A DNA stretch of 64,000 bases. Origin: Mangrovimonas sp. ST2L15. GTDB lineage: Bacteria > Bacteroidota > Bacteroidia > Flavobacteriales > Flavobacteriaceae. Positions within the stretch are counted from its first letter, which is position 1. Every line of letters starts with the position of its first letter. Both the position numbers and the translations under genes were made by a program. The notes under the pieces were generated by a model. That model made no database searches, was not told the origin of the DNA, and worked only from the letters and a program-made list of their open reading frames with translations. The stretch spans positions 1-64,000 of the forward strand of contig NZ_LBIQ01000015.1 in the NCBI RefSeq assembly GCF_001280515.1, in the 5' to 3' direction. Below are positions 54,126 to 62,671 of the stretch, in pieces.

Positions 54126-54524
54126 CAACATGGATATTTTACGAACCAAAAAAAATATTTAAAATCATTTGTAATATTCATTAATTAAATGTTAATTTCG
54201 TGATGACCAATTTGTTTATTAACTAACACCAATGAAATTATTAATAGCAACTCCTAAATCATATTTTAAAATATGAAGCCTTACCTCAACTTCATGTAAG
54301 GAGCAAAAGCAAAAATAAATCAACGATGTTTAGAACTCTTTAAATAAATTGTTCACAAAATTGTAGCTGACATTCTTTAAACATTTTTAAACTTGGGTTA
54401 AAACAGTGATAAAGACTATGAAACTGCAAAAAAATTAATGATCCTAAAAAACAATATTTAACATAAAATTACTGAGAGGTAATTCTATATATTAATTTTA
54501 TTAAACACTAAAAACTTTACACTA
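54126..54524. other. Noncoding region with overlapping hairpins
   Basis: A 399-bp AT-rich spacer before the 11-mer-repeat lipoprotein gene. It contains a near-consensus promoter (TTTG at 54168-54171, 21 nt, TAATTTCG at 54193-54200), and then three overlapping inverted repeats at 54260-54301. The rest up to the ATG is AT-rich with no reading frame of note. A long leader or a small RNA is possible. Confidence 0.5.
54260..54301. repeat. Three overlapping, mutually exclusive inverted repeats
   Basis: CATATTTTAAAATATG (54260-54275) is a perfect palindrome. ATGAAG (54273-54278) pairs with CTTCAT (54290-54295). CCTTAC (54279-54284) pairs with GTAAGG (54296-54301). The second and third pairs interleave (a-b-a'-b') with only CTCAA between, and the first shares bases with the second, so only some can form at once. 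Confidence 0.6.
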
Positions 54525-54824
54525 ATGAAAAGACTATTTTTAAGCGTAGCTCTATTACTAACTTTAGGATTTACAATCTCTTCTTGTAGAGATACCAAAA
54601 ATGAAGAAAGCGTAGAAGAATCAATGGAAAACACAGGTGATGCTATCGAAGAGGCAGCAGAAGACACTGGTGATGCTATCGAAGAGGCTGCTCAAGACAC
54701 TGAAGAGGCAACTGAAGGTGCTTTGGAAGAAGTTGGAGAGGCCATGGATACTGCTGTTGAAGAAACCAAAGAAGCTGGAGAAGCTGTTGGTGATGCTGTT
54801 GAAGAAGCTACAGACGGTCACTAA
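54525..54824 (+). CDS. Small acidic lipoprotein with 11-residue repeats
   Basis: 99 residues. Signal peptide with lipobox ISSC (Cys21). From residue 36 the chain is five 11-residue repeats (units 36-46, 47-57, 58-68, 69-79, 80-90) of the type xTGDAIEEAAE, then a short end. This gives an amphipathic, highly acidic helix, as in group 3 LEA or apolipoprotein-like proteins. The first two repeats are nearly identical at DNA level (33-bp period). Function unknown; stress protection or envelope spacing is a guess. A strong terminator follows. Confidence 0.85.
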   Translation: MKRLFLSVALLLTLGFTISSCRDTKNEESVEESMENTGDAIEEAAEDTGDAIEEAAQDTEEATEGALEEVGEAMDTAVEETKEAGEAVGDAVEEATDGH

Positions 54825-54848
54825 GAAAGATTTACTTTTGATAGATAG

Positions 54849-54880
54849 AAAAAAGTCTTACCGTTTGGTAAGACTTTTTC
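54849..54880. terminator. Bidirectional terminator after the repeat lipoprotein
   Basis: AAAAAGTCTTACC pairs with GGTAAGACTTTTT around a GTTT loop. It lies between the lipoprotein and the convergent lacI-type gene. Confidence 0.9.
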
Positions 54881-54898
54881 TTTTATTATTAGAACATG

Positions 54899-55912
54899 CT
54901 AATTAAGTTTCTTTGTGGAATTTCGCTCAATAATATGAGTATGGATAACTTCGTGGACAGGATCACTCACCAATTTCCCTTCTAATCTATCAATTAACAA
55001 TTCGACAGCTTTCTTACCTATATTTTCCGCATGCTGACTAACAACTGTTAGTGAAGGTATAGAATGTTCAGACATTAATCCATTAGTAAATCCAATAACA
55101 GCTATGTCATTTGGAACATCAAACCCATTTAATCGAGCCACATTTATGGTCAAAATAGCGGAGTATTCATCTGCACATACCACTCCATCTATCTTTTGCT
55201 CCTTCAAGGTTCTAGTTAAGTCCTTTTCAATTTGATTGTAATGATCTACATCAATTATTAAAGGTTTTAAATTTCTGTCCTTCAAGGCTTTTAAATACCC
55301 TTCACAACGCAGTTGCCCCACACTAATATTACTAATTGGATTGACAAAGGCAATATGTTTGGAGCCATGATCTGCTAAAAAAGACGTTGCTTCATAAGAA
55401 CATTCAAAGTCATCTATAGTTACCGTGTCACAAAATACATCTTTTGTCACCCTATCAAACATAACCATGGGCACATTGTACTTTGAAACTTTATCGAGAT
55501 GCGCGTAACTTTTTAAACGTTGTGTTTCTTCTGCCAAAGACAATATAATACCGTCAACACTTCCATTGATAAAAGTATCTATACTCTCACTCTCCTTTTT
55601 CTGCTTTTCATTACTGAGACAGATAATTAGTTTGTAGCCTCTTTTAGTGGCTTCAATCTCAATCCCATAAAGTACTTTACTGAAAAATTCCAACAAAATA
55701 GCCGGAATCACAACCCCAATAGTTTTGGTGGATTTTGACTTTAAGCTTCTAGCAATGTTATTGGGTATGTAGTTGCAGGACTCTGCAATTTCTTTAATGC
55801 GAACTCTCGTTTTCAATCCAATTTCAGGACTGTCATTCAATGCTTTAGATACTGTTGAAACAGATACCCCAGCTAAATTCGCTAAATCTTTTAATGTCGT
55901 CTTGGATGGCAT
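54899..55912 (-). CDS. LacI-family transcriptional regulator
   Basis: 337 residues. N-terminal helix-turn-helix TLKDLANLAGVSVSTVSKALNDSPEI (5-30) and hinge helix NNIARSLKSK, then a periplasmic-binding-protein-like sugar-sensing domain (about 60-330; GVVIPAILLEFFSKVLYGIE, DGIILSLAEE, VIGFTNGLMSEHSIPSLTVV). In Bacteroidota LacI regulators often sit at the edge of a polysaccharide locus and respond to its oligosaccharide. The glucan locus upstream is the obvious target, but a terminator between them shows separate transcription. Confidence 0.94.
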   Translation of the reverse strand: MPSKTTLKDLANLAGVSVSTVSKALNDSPEIGLKTRVRIKEIAESCNYIPNNIARSLKSKSTKTIGVVIPAILLEFFSKVLYGIEIEATKRGYKLIICLSNEKQKKESESIDTFINGSVDGIILSLAEETQRLKSYAHLDKVSKYNVPMVMFDRVTKDVFCDTVTIDDFECSYEATSFLADHGSKHIAFVNPISNISVGQLRCEGYLKALKDRNLKPLIIDVDHYNQIEKDLTRTLKEQKIDGVVCADEYSAILTINVARLNGFDVPNDIAVIGFTNGLMSEHSIPSLTVVSQHAENIGKKAVELLIDRLEGKLVSDPVHEVIHTHIIERNSTKKLN

Positions 55913-56103
55913 AATCTATATTCTAAGATAGATATTTTTTACTTTTTATGCAATAAAATTGTTAATACCCTAATGAAAATATTTCCAACTGCGAATATTT
56001 TACCTTTTAATTGAATTACCAAATTTATAGGCTTAATGTTTTGTAAATTTTCCAACAACCTTAAAGGAGCTATAATCTGCAATTTCTAATAAGAACTAAA
56101 ATC

Positions 56104-56135
56104 AAAAAAGGTTCTGACCATTCAGAACCTTTTTT
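56104..56135 (-). terminator. Terminator of the glucan utilisation operon
   Basis: A 14-bp perfect stem (AAAAAAGGTTCTGA with TCAGAACCTTTTTT) around CCAT, 51 nt after the GH3 stop. Marks the end of the susD-to-GH3 transcript. Confidence 0.92.
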
Positions 56136-56185
56136 AAAAAATCAAGGCAACAAGCATCACCTGAAACTTAACATCAAACCTCAGT

Positions 56186-58507
56186 TCAACGAAGCTGTTG
56201 TGCCAAGTTAAATTCTGACTCTAATACTGTATTTGAGCTACCCCCTACAAATACTTTAAAGTCACCAGGCTCCACTAAAAATTCACCCTGATTATTATAA
56301 AATCCCAATTCCTTATCGGTCAAAATAAAGTTTAGGGTTTTAGACTCTCCAGCTTTTAGACTGACCAACTCAAATCCCTTTAACTCCTTGACTGGTCGCG
56401 TAATACTCGCAAAAACATCTTGGATGTATACCTGAACAACTTCTTTTCCATCCAAATCTCCAATATTCTTCAATTCGAATGAAACCAATACTTGACTAGG
56501 ATCAACCTCCACTTTTAAATCTTGATATTCAAATTGGGTATAACTTAAGCCATGTCCAAATGGAAATAAGGGATCGTTATCCATATCTGTATAATGAGAC
56601 CAAAAAACCTCTCCTGGAGCGGGCTCATTAGGTCTACCTGTACTTTTACGATTATAGTAAATAGGCACTTGACCAACGGCCTTCGGAAAAGTCATCGGTA
56701 ATTTTCCGCTAGGGTTATAATCTCCATATAATACTTGGGCTATGGCATGTCCACTTTGCGTTCCCAACTGCCAAACCTCTAAAATGGAAGGAATATGTTC
56801 GGCGGCCCATGGAATAGCTACTGGTCTTCCATTGTGCAGCACTAAAACTACATTGGGATTCGCCTTATAAACTTCTTCTAGCAGTTGTTGTTGTAATTTT
56901 GGCAACCCAATATCTACTTGACTTCTACCTTCTCCTGTTTGCATACCATGCTCACCCAAAGCAACAAGCACAATATCTGCTTTTTTGGCAGCGTTCACTG
57001 CCTCTATCATACCTGAAGTTTTTGTTTGATTTATTTGCAATTGTTTTGGAAAAGATATCTCGCCATCCACAAAGGCTGGTCCTTTAACATAGGTGATAGT
57101 GTTTCCCTGATATTGTTGCAATCCTTCAAGTAATGAAACCGCCGTACCATTCTCGGCACCAGTTCGCCAATTCCCCAAAGGACTTGTTTTATCACTAGCC
57201 AATGCACCAATTACTACAATGTTTTGTCCCGATCTTTTAAGTGGAAGCAGGCTCTTTTCATTTTTTAAAAGCACAATAGACTTCTTAGCCATATCCAAAA
57301 CGGCATCCTGAATTTCTTGACTTCCCACAACTTCATTTTCGACCGATGGATCACTGTACTGATAAGGATTTTCAAAAAGTCCCAATTCAAATTTCACTCT
57401 GAGAATTCTCCTTACTGCATCATTTATTAAGTCTTCACTTACCTTACCCTCTTCTACCAATTCCGCCAAATAATTAAGATAATGGTAAGATTCCATATCC
57501 ATATCTGACCCAGCGATTACAGCTCTTTCAGCAGCATATTTTCCGTTTTCAGCTTGTCCATGCGAAATCATCTCATTGATAGACCCCCAATCAGAAACCA
57601 TAAAACCATTGAAATCCCATTTTCCTTTCAAAATTTCTCTTTGCAACCAAGCATTTCCCGTAGCCGGCACACCATTTATTTCATTGAATGAATTCATAAA
57701 GGTTCTGACTCCTGCTTCTTTTGCTGCCAAGAATGGTGGAAAAACAATATTGTACAAGGTAGAGGTACCTACATCGACTGTATTGTAATCTCTTCCCGAT
57801 TCAGCAAAACCATAAGCAGCAAAATGTTTGGCGCATGCAGCAATCGTATAAGGAGAAGTCAAATCATCCCCTTGAAAACCTGTCACTCTTGCTTTCGCAA
57901 TGGCACTTCCCAAAAAAGGATCTTCACCAGCCCCTTCCATAACTCTTCCCCATCTGGCATCTCTTGTAATATCAACCATTGGAGCAAAAGTCCAATTTAT
58001 TCCACTTACAGCAGCTTCTTTAGCAGCCACCTCCGCAGATCTTTTTATAGCTTCCATATCCCAACTGGCGGACTCTGCCAATGGAATAGGACTAACAGTT
58101 TTAAACCCATGAACCACATCAAATCCAATAAGCAATGGAATCCCCAATCGGGTCTCCTCCACTGCTATTTTCTGAACCTCAAGAACTTCTTTGGCACCAG
58201 TAACGTTAAGCATAGAGCCAACTAATCCCTTTCTTAAATCCTCATATTTTTTGGCCTCCGACCCACCTTCAGGTTTAGGTCCAGTGACATCCCAAAAACC
58301 GCTATACTGATTCATTTGACCGATTTTCTCCTCCAAAGTCATCAAAGAAAGTAACGAATCTACTTTTCCTTCAATTTCCGAATCAAGTTCCACAGTTCCT
58401 GATTTCATGGAAACAGATCCTATTTCTTGACCCTGAGAAAAGTTAGTACAAGAACATAGCGTTCCCAGGAGACAAATTGTCCCTAAATAAATTGATAATC
58501 TTTTCAT
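56186..58507 (-). CDS. bglX: Glycoside hydrolase family 3 beta-glucosidase
   Basis: 773 residues with a signal region ending in Cys (LGTLCSC), so probably a lipoprotein or periplasmic. Removes glucose from the non-reducing end of beta-glucan oligomers. Domains: N-terminal TIM barrel with catalytic nucleophile Asp306 in GFMVSDWGSI, VHGFKTVSPIPLAESASWD, and GRVMEGAGEDPFLGSAIA; the alpha/beta sandwich with SLLPLKRSGQNIVVIGALA; and a fibronectin-like C-terminal domain (FPFGHGLSYTQFEY onward). It begins 6 nt after the GH16 stop, the last gene of the operon. Confidence 0.95.
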   Translation of the reverse strand: MKRLSIYLGTICLLGTLCSCTNFSQGQEIGSVSMKSGTVELDSEIEGKVDSLLSLMTLEEKIGQMNQYSGFWDVTGPKPEGGSEAKKYEDLRKGLVGSMLNVTGAKEVLEVQKIAVEETRLGIPLLIGFDVVHGFKTVSPIPLAESASWDMEAIKRSAEVAAKEAAVSGINWTFAPMVDITRDARWGRVMEGAGEDPFLGSAIAKARVTGFQGDDLTSPYTIAACAKHFAAYGFAESGRDYNTVDVGTSTLYNIVFPPFLAAKEAGVRTFMNSFNEINGVPATGNAWLQREILKGKWDFNGFMVSDWGSINEMISHGQAENGKYAAERAVIAGSDMDMESYHYLNYLAELVEEGKVSEDLINDAVRRILRVKFELGLFENPYQYSDPSVENEVVGSQEIQDAVLDMAKKSIVLLKNEKSLLPLKRSGQNIVVIGALASDKTSPLGNWRTGAENGTAVSLLEGLQQYQGNTITYVKGPAFVDGEISFPKQLQINQTKTSGMIEAVNAAKKADIVLVALGEHGMQTGEGRSQVDIGLPKLQQQLLEEVYKANPNVVLVLHNGRPVAIPWAAEHIPSILEVWQLGTQSGHAIAQVLYGDYNPSGKLPMTFPKAVGQVPIYYNRKSTGRPNEPAPGEVFWSHYTDMDNDPLFPFGHGLSYTQFEYQDLKVEVDPSQVLVSFELKNIGDLDGKEVVQVYIQDVFASITRPVKELKGFELVSLKAGESKTLNFILTDKELGFYNNQGEFLVEPGDFKVFVGGSSNTVLESEFNLAQQLR

Positions 58508-58513
58508 GATAAA

Positions 58514-59632
58514 TTATTGATATACCCTTACATAGTCTACTTCCATAGTTCCCTCCATAAATTCGGGATCTATTGTACCTCCCAGATTGCCTCCAATTGC
58601 CACATTCATAATGATAAATTGGTCTAAGTCAAACGGCCAGGTCTGGTCATTTTTATTTGCTGGTTGATAGGTATAATGCACGTTTCCATCTACTGAAAAC
58701 ACCATTTTTTCGGGAGTCCATTCCAACTCATAAACATGAAACTGGCTGGTCACATCCCCTATCGTTTGGCCACCAAGATTAGTGGTGTTACCAAAACTTG
58801 ATGGTGTATGTATCGCACTTTGAACAAAACCTTCATTATTTCCTACATGCTCCATAATATCGGTTTCACCGCAGGCAGGCCAACTTACTTCATCTATATT
58901 GGCCCCTAGCAACCATAATGCAGGCCAAGTACCTCCTCCAGAAGGTAATTTGGCTCTGATTTCAAGTTTGCCATAAGTGAACTCATACTTATCTTTTGTT
59001 AACATTCTTGCTGAAGTAAATTCTGAGCCCAAATAGTTCTCACGTTTTGCAGTGATTTTTAACATCCCATTTTCTACTATCGCATTCTCCGGACGGTTGG
59101 TATAATATTGAGATTCATTGTTACCCCATCCATTTTGACCGGTTCCAATATTGTACCCCCATTTACTGGAATCTGGAGCACCATCCACATCAAACTCATC
59201 TGACCAAACCAACTCATACGTATCATCAACATATAGTGTAATGGTTTGCGATGTATTCACACTATGATCGGTGGCAGAGTAAGCATACACATATACTGTA
59301 TATTGATTGGTCCCAGGAGAGGTATAGGTAAATTCCATGGTACCATCCAAACTTTCCATCTCAGTTCCATTTCCGAATCGGAAGCCATATTTTACAGCAT
59401 CATCTGCAGAGGCAACACATTGTATCAATCCTGAACCATCCCCATTAGGATTTTCTGAATCAGATCCCACCTTACTTATTTGAAGCGTTAATCCAGAGGG
59501 GTAAATGGGCTCCTCTGTTGGATTTCCATTATTAGAATTATCAGAAGGATCATCTCCACTGGAGCAAGATATACTCCAAACCGTCATTAAACTAATCAGA
59601 ATATGTGCTATCAATTTGTTACTATTTTTCAT
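58514..59632 (-). CDS. GH16 laminarinase-like endo-beta-glucanase lipoprotein with PKD-like module
   Basis: 372 residues. Lipobox Cys23 followed by SSGDDPS, an acidic lipoprotein surface-export-like segment. Residues about 45-135 are a PKD-like module (GDGSGLIQCVASADDAVKYGFRFGNG). The GH16 catalytic domain (about 138-372) carries the active site ETDIMEH, with Glu256 as nucleophile, Asp258 and Glu261 as acid/base. The extra residue between D and E is the beta-bulge form typical of laminarinases (beta-1,3-glucan). Likely cuts laminarin at the cell surface. Directly upstream of GH3. Confidence 0.95.
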   Translation of the reverse strand: MKNSNKLIAHILISLMTVWSISCSSGDDPSDNSNNGNPTEEPIYPSGLTLQISKVGSDSENPNGDGSGLIQCVASADDAVKYGFRFGNGTEMESLDGTMEFTYTSPGTNQYTVYVYAYSATDHSVNTSQTITLYVDDTYELVWSDEFDVDGAPDSSKWGYNIGTGQNGWGNNESQYYTNRPENAIVENGMLKITAKRENYLGSEFTSARMLTKDKYEFTYGKLEIRAKLPSGGGTWPALWLLGANIDEVSWPACGETDIMEHVGNNEGFVQSAIHTPSSFGNTTNLGGQTIGDVTSQFHVYELEWTPEKMVFSVDGNVHYTYQPANKNDQTWPFDLDQFIIMNVAIGGNLGGTIDPEFMEGTMEVDYVRVYQ

Positions 59633-59688
59633 TATTCAATTACATACTTTTTAAAGGGGCAAATGAAATCACTTACCCCCTAACCTAT

Positions 59689-60573
59689 TTAATCTGCGAT
59701 AAAAATCACAAACCATCCATTACCATCTGAACCGACTGTTTTCATAGTCATTTCATTATCAGATCGAGATAATATTTGGTAACTGTGATCACCGCCTACA
59801 TAGAATCCATGATATCCTAAATTTGAAAAACTTAAAGTTTCCTGTCCTCCTGGAGCGCTAAGCGTCCAGTTTCCAGAATAGTTTTCCAACGGATAATTTT
59901 CATACTCATTATCACCATTAGGTGTTTGTCCTCCAACACCAAAATCAGCATCCAAAGCTCCGGCCTGTCCATAACCAGTACCGTTTGTGATATGCGTAAA
60001 AGTACCATCCACATTAAATTCCCAAGTATCATCATAGGCCCCTTTACCATCCTTATCATATGGACCGGCAGCCCACCATATTGGGCTAGTTTCATCTGCG
60101 GGACCAACTCCAAAATGACCAGCAGTCTCAGCTTTGATTCGCCAAGTTCTAGTACCATCAGCAGTCAACATTGTGATAAGATCTGCCGGTGGGTTATACA
60201 ATGCCAATACCTCAACATCTATCGTTGCGCTTGATGTTACACCTGCTGTACCTATGGCTAAAACGGTAACCGTATAGGTATGAACTCCTGTTACTCCAAA
60301 ACTGTAGGACTTTGTCCCATTTGGAGTCATAGTTTCCGATCCGTTGTAAATATACTTGTAGGTGATCGCATTATCTGCCGAGGCATTGAAATGCACTTCA
60401 CCACTTCCATCTCCATAAGGATTATCGGCATCTTGCCCTACAATCTCAGCTGAGATTGTTAAATTAGAAGGGTTTACTATCTCTCCAAATTCATACTCAT
60501 CTTTTTCACAACCACTAATAACAATGAGCACAGATAAGAGACATACTTTATAGATATATTTTAAATACTTCAT
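59689..60573 (-). CDS. Surface lipoprotein with PKD-like module and glucan-binding-type C-terminal domain
   Basis: 294 residues. Lipobox Cys22 with EKDEYE behind it, a probable surface-export signal. Residues about 35-125 form a PKD-like module sharing DNPYGDGSGEVHFNASADNA with the GH16 protein. The C-terminal part (about 130-294) contains TRTWRIKAETAGHFGVGP and YDDTWEFNVDGTF, the same pattern as the two tandem domains in the upstream 693-residue lipoprotein. Probably binds glucan and acts like SusE/SusF. No catalytic residues seen. Confidence 0.8.
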   Translation of the reverse strand: MKYLKYIYKVCLLSVLIVISGCEKDEYEFGEIVNPSNLTISAEIVGQDADNPYGDGSGEVHFNASADNAITYKYIYNGSETMTPNGTKSYSFGVTGVHTYTVTVLAIGTAGVTSSATIDVEVLALYNPPADLITMLTADGTRTWRIKAETAGHFGVGPADETSPIWWAAGPYDKDGKGAYDDTWEFNVDGTFTHITNGTGYGQAGALDADFGVGGQTPNGDNEYENYPLENYSGNWTLSAPGGQETLSFSNLGYHGFYVGGDHSYQILSRSDNEMTMKTVGSDGNGWFVIFIAD

Positions 60574-60584
60574 CTTTTCATTTT

Positions 60585-62660
60585 TTAAATTTTAATAAGC
60601 TTATAAGTCCAGAACACTCCAGATCCTGATTCAATGGATACTGTAATTGTATTATTGTCAATCCATGTGGTCTCATAAGTAATACTATTAGGTACGGCAA
60701 CACCAGGTAATTCTCCTTCATTATTCACCTTAGGCAATCCTAGATAAGCTCCTGAACCACTTAAAGTCAAGCTTCCTGATGCTTCATCAAAACTGAAACT
60801 TGCTGAACCAGATCCGTCATGCGGCGCAACAGGAGCACCACATTGATCAGACTCAACACCTTGCCAAGCCTCCAACCATGTTTCATCTCCTAAAACGTTA
60901 CTGAAAGATCCATCTGACATAAACACATAAGAATCGTCATAGTAACATGCTCTATCAGAGACAGATTGCTCATCGATAGACCACCACTCTCCACTACCAG
61001 GAGAAGGACCTACCATCAAGGATCCAGCCTCTGGTGCCAACTGCCATGTTCCAACAATTGGCGATATGTATCTTACCAATTTATAGGTCCAGAAAACTCC
61101 GGCACCGGCTTCAACACTTACAATCATGGTATTGTTATTATCCATTAAGGTAACGTTGTATGTGATAGAACTCGGAACAGCGACATTGGGCAACTCCCCT
61201 TCATTGTTTGCCTTAGGTAATCCAATATAAGCTCCGGTGCCATTCACGGTTAAAGTACCAGCGCCCTCATCATAAATAAATGTGGCATTTGCTGATCCGT
61301 CATGAGGAGCAACAGGCACGCCGCATTGTTCTGCTGCTACACCTTGCCATGTTTCAAGCCAAGTTTCGCCTTGAAGTTCATTTTGGAAACTACCATCCAT
61401 ATTAAACACATAATAATCATCAAAATAACAAGCTCTATCAGCTACAACCTGGGCATCACTGGTCCACCACTCACCACTACCTGGGCTTGGTCCTACCATA
61501 AGTGCACCGGCCTCTGGCGCTAATTGCCATACACCCTCTAATCCTGAAGCAGCAGCTGGTGCTTTCCAGAAATATAAATTATCAATAAAGACCGTTCCAG
61601 CTGCCCATGGCTCACCAACAAACTTAAATTGGTGCAAATCCGCCATGGATAAACCTTGATCGGTAAACGCTGAAAGGGGAATATCAAAACCATTCCATTC
61701 TCCAGCGGTTAAATCTTGAGTTACCTGTTGCTCACCCGTCGCCAAACTGATAGGGAACACTTGTATTTGATCCACATCTGCCGTCCATACATCTAGGTGC
61801 AGATATTCCATGGCTGAAGCATCAACAGTTTCCCCAAATTGAACACCCTGATAACTTAAGTTGATATACTGAAGCATCTCATCGCCATTCAAATTGAACA
61901 TAGCATAACTACTTCCCTGACCAGATTGCCCCCAGTCTGGATTATAATCTGTTCCAGGCACATCGTTATAAGCGCCGGCAAAAATTGAAATATAATCTGA
62001 CTCGTACCTTGCAGGTTGGGTAGGAGCAGGATTTATTGGCTGAAGGATTTCAGTCACTTCAAACTCTTCGGTATAAGTTGTAGTCTCAATAGCTGCACCC
62101 ATGGCTACCACAGTTATGGTATAAATACCTGGCTCTTGGTAGGTATAAGAAACCGTCTCTCCAATGTCTCCAGATACAGGATCATCATTTCCTGCCTCTC
62201 CAAAGTACACATCATAAGTAATAGCATACTCTGCTGTAGCAGTTACATTAACTTGTTTTGAAACTGCTTGGTCATTTTCTATGGTTACTTCTAAATTTTG
62301 TGGTGCTGAAAAGGAAACCACCAATTGCTGACTAGCTTCTGTAGTTAATCCGGTAATTCCTTTAGCAATGACACTCACATTATAAGTTCCTTCTTCGTAA
62401 ATATGTTCTGCAAACTCGCCATTGGGAAGCTCCTCATTTTCTGAAGCATCTCCAAAAACCACATCAAAAGAAACCGCTCCTTCGGCCGTCGGAATAATAG
62501 TTACCATTCCACTATTATCTTGGGTAACATCAAATGTAATCTCCACATTTGAAGGTGCTTTTGCAGTTTGGACAAAATCGGCATTGTCATCGTCTTCAGC
62601 ACAAGTGAGTGCCAAAGTAGCTATCAAAAACAGTTGGAATATATATTTTAATTGTTTCAT
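60585..62660 (-). CDS. SusE/F-like surface lipoprotein with PKD-like modules and two tandem C-terminal domains
   Basis: 691 residues from the ATG at 62660 (another ATG is two codons earlier). Lipobox Cys20 with AEDDDN behind it. Order: two PKD-like modules (about 35-200), a carbohydrate-binding, galactose-binding-like domain (about 210-365; AMEYLHLDVWTADVDQIQVFP), then two tandem domains of about 160 residues each, starting GVWQLAPEAGALMVGP and GTWQLAPEAGSLMVGP. The repeats are 161 codons apart and very similar. Placed 11 nt after the SusD stop, a SusE-like position. It probably captures beta-glucan for the SusC/D pair. Confidence 0.85.
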   Translation of the reverse strand: MKQLKYIFQLFLIATLALTCAEDDDNADFVQTAKAPSNVEITFDVTQDNSGMVTIIPTAEGAVSFDVVFGDASENEELPNGEFAEHIYEEGTYNVSVIAKGITGLTTEASQQLVVSFSAPQNLEVTIENDQAVSKQVNVTATAEYAITYDVYFGEAGNDDPVSGDIGETVSYTYQEPGIYTITVVAMGAAIETTTYTEEFEVTEILQPINPAPTQPARYESDYISIFAGAYNDVPGTDYNPDWGQSGQGSSYAMFNLNGDEMLQYINLSYQGVQFGETVDASAMEYLHLDVWTADVDQIQVFPISLATGEQQVTQDLTAGEWNGFDIPLSAFTDQGLSMADLHQFKFVGEPWAAGTVFIDNLYFWKAPAAASGLEGVWQLAPEAGALMVGPSPGSGEWWTSDAQVVADRACYFDDYYVFNMDGSFQNELQGETWLETWQGVAAEQCGVPVAPHDGSANATFIYDEGAGTLTVNGTGAYIGLPKANNEGELPNVAVPSSITYNVTLMDNNNTMIVSVEAGAGVFWTYKLVRYISPIVGTWQLAPEAGSLMVGPSPGSGEWWSIDEQSVSDRACYYDDSYVFMSDGSFSNVLGDETWLEAWQGVESDQCGAPVAPHDGSGSASFSFDEASGSLTLSGSGAYLGLPKVNNEGELPGVAVPNSITYETTWIDNNTITVSIESGSGVFWTYKLIKI

Positions 62661-62671
62661 TATCATTTGTT

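Noticed and set aside
54637-54906. 89-codon plus-strand frame and a 66-codon minus-strand frame over the repeat lipoprotein
   Set aside because: Both are low-complexity products of the 33-bp repeats read out of frame; the lipoprotein frame has a signal peptide and lipobox.
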